A DNA stretch of 64,000 nt. Origin: Sorex araneus (Eukaryota; Chordata; Mammalia; Eulipotyphla; Soricidae). Below the pieces are notes generated by a model. It did not search any database, had not been told where the DNA came from, and was given only the letters and a program-made list of their open reading frames with translations. Each line of letters begins with the position of its first letter. The first letter of the stretch is position 1. The stretch spans positions 396,046,403 to 396,110,402 of the forward strand of contig NC_073302.1 in NCBI RefSeq assembly GCF_027595985.1, read 5' to 3'. The translations under genes and the position numbers were made by a program. Positions 58,791 to 64,000 of this stretch are shown in pieces.

Positions 58791-58829
58791 CTTAAAGTCT
58801 CTTCAATTTTCAAGTGTAAAAGAAATTTT

Positions 58830-59075
58830 TGGGCTGGAGTGATAGCACAGAGGGTAGGGCGTTCACCTTGCATGCGGCTGACTGGGGCTCAATTCCTCCG
58901 CTTCTCTCGGAGAGCCTGACAAGCTACCAAGAGTATCTCGCCTGCACAGCAGAGCCTGGCAAGCTACCCCTGGCATATTCAATATGCCAAAAACAATAAC
59001 AACAAATTTCACAATGGAGACGTTACTGGTGCCCGCTCGAGCAAATCGATGAGCAACGGGATGACAGTGACAGTG
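58830..59075 (+). mobile_element. Type B SINE, full length, with target duplication
   Basis: Sense: gggctggagtgatagcacag, B-box region, agagcctgacaagctaccaa, atgccaaaaacaataacaac and a tail gatgacagtgacagtg. AAAAGAAATTTT is duplicated at 58818-58829 and 59076-59087. The tail is not A-rich, although the target site (GT/AAAA) is L1-like. Confidence 0.96.
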
Positions 59076-59087
59076 AAAAGAAATTTT

Positions 59088-60361
59088 AAAATAAATTGCA
59101 CTTTGAAAGACTTTGTAAGAAAATAAAGCAGAAAAAAAAGTATAAGAATAGAATAATAAGGGTGTGTTCCTGAACTTTTTACTTTTCCTGCAAAAGAGTG
59201 TCCCCCATGCATTACCAGGTACAATCTTGGGGATTCTGGAGCCCCACTGAATGTGACTATTGTGGTCCCCAAGTATTTCTATAGTGGGGCTGGTGGTTCC
59301 TGGTACCACAATCCATGAGCAGGACTGCATCCTCAGGTCCTAGCATTCACTCCTCTGGCACAATTGGCCAAGAATCACCTGGAGTAGACCCCCCAAATTC
59401 CCTGAGTGCCACTTGAGAGGCTTCCCAAACACAGAATAATAGGATAAAGTGCTAAGTATTATAGAAGAATAGCTAAATCTATTACGAACCTATTTGTTTA
59501 GACTCTAGACTTAAAAATATAGTAAATGATGGCACATGTACCCATCTAAAGTTTGGGTTTCTACAATTTAAGTTATCAGAGATCAAATAAATTTAAAACA
59601 TAGTAAATAGAAAATTCCAGGCATATTTAATTTAATTTTTAATGCATACTATTATGTATATCACAGTAAAATTGCATGAGATCCTGACTCATACTCAGGA
59701 CACCATTATCATTTTGTACAATGCATCTATGTGATTTACCTACACATAAGCTTTTTCTTGGTGACTTAGTAGTGACTTGATCTTGTTTTTCAGATCAATT
59801 GCCAAAGTGTGGAGTGTTTGTGTTTAAGTATTGCCTCTTTTATTTAATAATAGACACAGATGGTGGAAGTGGTATAGCAATTTAGATGGAAGGAAGTGCT
59901 TCTTGTAAATGAAGAAACAAAAGTTCTCTACTTGGAAGGAAGAGGGTGAAAGTTTCACAAATAAGATGTGAAACTTCACATCCTGAAGTTGTTAGCATTT
60001 AACACTGATCACAATGCTTACTTCATCTTATTAAAGTGGTCAGTTAGACATTGTACCATCTCAGATCATCGCAAGAAAGAGGAGTACAAACAAACTTCAC
60101 ACCAAAAAAATCACATTCACATAAGTGCTACTAAAGTACATTATAATGGTTCTATTTTATTAGTTATTATTATTGATCACTTACTGTACTTAATTTGTGG
60201 GTTAAGCTTTATTATTGGTATGTATGAGTATAAAATATGTAGGGCATGTTTTATATATAATATTTGGGGGTGGAGACAATACCATAGTTTCAGGTATTTA
60301 AACCTGTTCACAGTAGATAATGGGAGATTAATAATTTTAATGTTAAGTACTTTTTGTTGTT
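59088..60361. other. Intergenic, no gene recognised
   Basis: 59160-59440 is GC-richer (ggggattctggagccccact, ggttcctggtaccacaatcc) and may be an unclassified old repeat; the rest is AT-rich. Confidence 0.4.
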
Positions 60362-60528
60362 TGATTGTTTGGGGCGTACACCCGATGGTGCCCAGGGATT
60401 ACTTCTGGCTCTGCACTCAGAGAGCACTACTGGTGGGCATGGGGGATCATAATAGGGTGCCAGGTATTGAACCCAGGTGGGCAATGTGCAAGGCAAGTGC
60501 CTACTCACTCTACTATCACTCCAACCCC
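60362..60528 (-). mobile_element. SOR type A SINE
   Basis: Antisense: cacccgatggtgcccaggga, attacttctggctctgcact, tattgaacccaggtgggcaa and ctactatcactccaacccc. Confidence 0.88.
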
Positions 60529-60841
60529 AATATCTTGCACTCTTAATTTTCTTCAGCACCAAGCAAAGTGATTTGTACATAACAACAGTTCAATAGCTAT
60601 TTGATGAATTAAAAATATTGCTTGACTGTGCTGTTTACTAACTACTTGTCATCTTTTCTGAAAGAGAATAGAAATGAGCATCTGTACCATTTTTAAAGAA
60701 AACTAAAATATATAGTGCATTTAAGGTATACATCACAAAACCTTGCACATAAAAATGGGCAAATGGTTATTTCAGGACAATATTGTGAATATATATTGTG
60801 AGGTTATAGAAATTTATTGCACAGAATTAGTGATGGCCTAG

Positions 60842-61009
60842 TGGATGGTTGAATATAACTAAATAGGGTTCAGTGAACCTGACTGCATCATGAGCAATTA
60901 TATAAAAATATAATATGCCTTCTGGTGCATAGTTGGATATAACTAAATAGGGTTCAATGAATCGAACTGCATCATGAGCAATTATATAAATATGTGATAT
61001 GCCTTCTGG
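60842..61009. repeat. Tandem duplication, two units of 84 bases
   Basis: The unit ataactaaatagggttca, tgcatcatgagcaattatat, atatgccttctgg occurs twice with a period of 84 bases and about 90 percent identity by eye. It ends at a type A SINE. Confidence 0.93.
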
Positions 61010-61011
61010 AG

Positions 61012-61172
61012 GCGAGGGGTGGGGTAGAGCAATTGTACAGCAAGTCAGGTATTTGCCTTGCCTATGGCCAAATCAGGTTTGATTTCTGGCATCTCATATG
61101 GTCCCCTGAGCACCTCCAGGAGTTAATACCTGAGCATCACTGAGTGTGGCCCCAAACCCAAAAATAAAAAGT
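61012..61172 (+). mobile_element. SOR type A SINE
   Basis: Sense: ggtagagcaattgtacagca, atttgccttgcctatggcca, ggcatctcatatggtcccct and gagtgtggccccaaacccaa. Confidence 0.85.
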
Positions 61173-63004
61173 TAAATGAAATGAAAAATAAAGGTATGAT
61201 ATAAACATCTTCAATCATAAGATTGCACCCAAATATTTCCACCTCAATATGTATTAAAAGAATGAAAATTTTCAGTTAATGATTTTAATCAGTCTCACAG
61301 GCAATGGGAGATTACTTTATAGAATTGGAAATGGGGTAGCACTGGTGTGAAGGCTATAATGATTAACCAGGGAGTTCCACACCTGTGAATGAAAATTAGT
61401 CTTTTCCATGTGGCTTCAATATTTAAGCAAAAGTGGTAAAAGAACTCAAAATGGCAGATACATCGAGAGTGAAAATTAAAATGCATTACAAGTACTAAAA
61501 CAGGTATGTAATTTAATTTTTACTAATATCAATACACCCCTTGCTTCTGTCAGTATTAGTACCTTTATTGTGAGTTATCTTATTTTAATCTATTAATACT
61601 AGTTCCATCTTATGTGAAAAAAGTGTATATGTTTTAAGAGTACCACAAGGAAATTCTTTAATATGAGACAAAGACCCTTATGTTCTGTGTAGATTTTCAC
61701 TTAACTGAGTCTTACAAATTGATTTTGATTGAGAACCACCCCCCCACCCCCCCACCCCTGAGCCATAGTCCAGCCATGTAACCTGTTTGCTAACAAATCT
61801 ATGCCATGAAGATAGAATCAAGTGGAAACCACTTAATGGATAAATTACCCCATTCAATTTGAATCTCAACATATGTCCTTCCTCAAATTAAAAATGTCCA
61901 GGGAAGGGGGAATGACACATTGTAAATCTCTGATAGTTTCAATCAGTGTCATTTGGTAGGACTTAATGCTATATAAGGTTGCAATTATACAGAGTCAAAG
62001 TGTTTGACATGTGCAGTTTCATACTCAAACTTAGTTTATTTACTAAGTTCACCTACTTTTATTAAAAGGTAGTAGATGCCATAAATCACAGAATAATTAT
62101 CCTTCACTGCTGGTTACGAAAACAAACAATAAGGACATTTGCAACATTGAATAATTATTATACCCAATTTCGTATTCCCTCCCAAATATTTTTTAACTAT
62201 TTCTTACAATGATCAAACATGCTCTTCTTTTAAACTTTCTCATAAGCTATAGAGAAAAAAGTCTGTTAGGATATGGGAAAATAATATACATTTTAGAGAA
62301 TAATTGGGAGTGATTCACATAAAGAAATGTGGTCAACCTATTTCTTGAGAACATTTTCTTTATAACCTCATTTTCTTGCCACTATCTCTTAGACTGAAAT
62401 CCCAATAGATGATCATATTTCTTATTTGGATTGATTCTCCAAATTCTTTGTTAATTGAGAAAACTGATATTGTATGAATCCTCCAAATTGCTGTGGTTTC
62501 AAATAAGAGGTACATTTATAAAAGAACTTTAATTCTTCTTCTTTGAGAATGGGAAGACTATTAATCTTAATTACATATCATTATAGCACCTCATATTTTA
62601 AAATGTAGGAGAAACTTTAAAAAGCATAAACCAACCTAAAAATGACTTCATTAGAATATAAAAAATTGTGTTTAAGTACAATGATTTTTTCTTTGTACAT
62701 TTTATATTGAATTTCTTACTCATTACTGATTCAACTTATAAGTTAGTCAGTTCTGTATCCGTAGTTAGCTATGTAATAATTACTTGGTAAGACAAAACAA
62801 GGAATAAATCTATCTGGTAAATATTCAATTTGCAGTATCTCAACTACCATGAGTTTATCAATATATTTTAATAAACTAAACATTTTTATTACCTGTAAAG
62901 CATATTAAATGTGAAAGTGAAATAACAGAAAAGAGCATACAAATATTCAAATGTTTATGCAAAATGTAATCACAGAAATTTATGTCATTGAAAAAATTTT
63001 TAGA
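61173..63004. other. Intergenic, no gene recognised
   Basis: AT-rich; the only notable item is a C-rich run (CCCCCCA units) at 61738-61758. Confidence 0.45.
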
Positions 63005-63042
63005 AATATATATGTATATGCATATATATATATATATTTTTT
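63005..63042. repeat. (TA)n microsatellite
   Basis: TA-rich run with two TATG interruptions next to the antisense SINE. Confidence 0.85.
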
Positions 63043-63218
63043 ACTTTGGGGGCACACTCAGCTATGCTCAGGGCTTATTTTCCTGGTTCTTTGCTCAGGG
63101 ATTGCAAACGGCAGAGCTCAGGGGACAATATGTGGTGCTGGGATTGAAGCAAGTCAATTGCATAACAAGGGAAAATCTTGCCCATAAAATCTTATCTGTT
63201 TTACTATATCTCTTGCTC
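63043..63218 (-). mobile_element. SOR type A SINE, diverged
   Basis: Antisense: ctttgggggcacactcagct, atgctcagggcttattttcc, atatgtggtgctgggattga and tactatatctcttgctc. Confidence 0.78.
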
Positions 63219-63372
63219 AAAAACATTTTTAGAAAGATCCTAAATGTCATAAAACACATACATTTAAACAAATTTAATAAATAATAATTTTCATTTTTTG
63301 AAAGTCTTCAAGAACATAATACCCAGAGTTATTTAATAGTCAAAAAATAAAAAACTGCAGCTTAATCACTGA

Positions 63373-63537
63373 ATCACTGTATCACTGTTGTCCCATTACT
63401 CAATGATTTGCTCCAGCGGGCGCCAGTAGCCTCTCCATTAATCCCCGTGCAGTTCAGGGTCAGAGGAATGAGGCCCATTATTGTTACTATTTTTGGCATA
63501 TCCAAGAGCCACCAGGTAGCTTGTCAGGCTCTGCCAC
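63373..63537 (-). mobile_element. Type B element, 3' part, intermediate body form
   Basis: Antisense: tcactgtatcactgttgtcc, gggcgccagtagcctctcca, then cagggtcagaggaatgaggc (part of the long-form extra segment) and gttactatttttggcatatc. It retains only part of the 85-base segment and has no head. Confidence 0.85.
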
Positions 63538-64000
63538 CGGAAATTCTGCCAAATAGGAAGTGGCACCTGGTCCCGTGTGCGTGCAGTTGGCGCACTACAA
63601 CTTCAAGAGGATCACGGTGGTGCCATAGGCCAAGGACTTCAATGACCAGACGCTGTCCAGGACGCAGCGCAAGACCCCCACGGTGGTGCACCAGCACTAC
63701 CAGACCCACCGCATCTGCCACTTCTACATACTGGACAAGGTCAAGTTGACACAGCAGAGCTACCGCAACTGGCTCGCGCAGGTCCGGGCCGACTTTCCGC
63801 GGCTGGATGACATCCATCCCTTTTATGCCGACCTGATGAACATCCTCTACGACAAGGACCATTACAAGTTGGCTCTGCGGCAAATAAATATCGCCAAAAA
63901 CCTAGTGCACAATGTTGCCAAGGACTACATCAAGTTCCTGAAGTACGGGGTCTCTCTGTGCCGCTGCAAGCAACCCAAGCGCACAGCCCTGGGGCGCATG
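63538..64000 (+). pseudogene. GTPBP4 (NOG1) processed pseudogene, 5' part, cut by the window end
   Basis: Intronless, GC-rich copy of the 5' coding end of the nucleolar GTPase NOG1, needed for 60S ribosome assembly. The initiator position reads TTG (63587-63589), then AHYNFKRITVVP, and a TAG at 63626-63628 replaces Ser. Downstream the frame stays open to the last base. Recognisable segments are [37 protein letters not shown] and [12 protein letters not shown], then ALGRM. One codon is inserted near HFYILDKVK. The GTPase motifs would lie beyond the window. Lost start, stop and lack of introns mark a retropseudogene. Confidence 0.93.

Noticed and set aside
59968-60546. 192-codon open frame, the longest outside repeats apart from L1
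   Set aside because: Its end is a translated antisense SINE and the remainder has no recognisable homology; an AT-rich chance frame is likelier.

Overview
The window is vertebrate nuclear DNA, AT-rich and intron-like, and the repeats point to a shrew (Soricidae, probably Sorex). The most abundant dispersed element has a tRNA-like head (pol III A box TAGCACAGCGG, B box GGTTCGATTCC) and the body expected of the shrew SOR SINE. I call this body type A: it carries a box close to CATCCCATATGGTCCCCTGAG and an A-rich tail. A second abundant family, type B, shares the head but has another body (AGCCCGGCAAGCTACC, ATGCCAAAAACAGTAAC, GAGACGTTACTGG) and ends in ACAGTG or TACAGTGC units instead of poly(A). 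The species call is inference from repeat type; no alignment was run.

The only functional gene seen is the 3' end of SEMA3A (semaphorin-3A) on the + strand. Four coding exons with consensus splice sites and compatible phases lie at 1779-1936 (PSI), 7227-7294 (linker with convertase-type site), 22377-22519 (first half of the Ig domain) and 24222-24677 (rest of the Ig domain, basic tail, stop). Introns are about 5.3, 15.1 and 1.7 kb and hold most of the SINEs. From 24678 to about 29.3 kb no shrew SINE is seen, which fits a long 3' UTR or constrained flank. An ancient L2-like fragment carrying AATAAA signals ends this stretch near 29031.

From 29.3 to 64 kb there is no functional gene that I can recognise. 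It holds nested SINEs; several 5'-truncated or decayed L1 pieces (antisense near 11.0, 31.7, 35.3 and 36.4 kb; sense near 39.5, 41.1 and 43.5 kb); two copies of an unclassified repeat (35.1 and 37.3 kb), one interrupted by an L1 end; and one nearly full-length but dead L1 (about 48.27-54.08 kb) with a SINE inside its ORF2. A roughly 475-bp polypurine array (54.3 kb), a decayed GAPDH processed pseudogene (55.26-56.46 kb) and, at the right edge, the 5' part of a GTPBP4 (NOG1) processed pseudogene running out of the window complete it.

Most short open frames are translations of SINEs, L1 pieces or purine repeats and are not genes. The most interesting signal is the type B SINE: clean target-site duplications but no poly(A), including a 45-bp 5'-truncated copy, and a longer body form that lacks the tRNA head and occurs once as an inverted pair.
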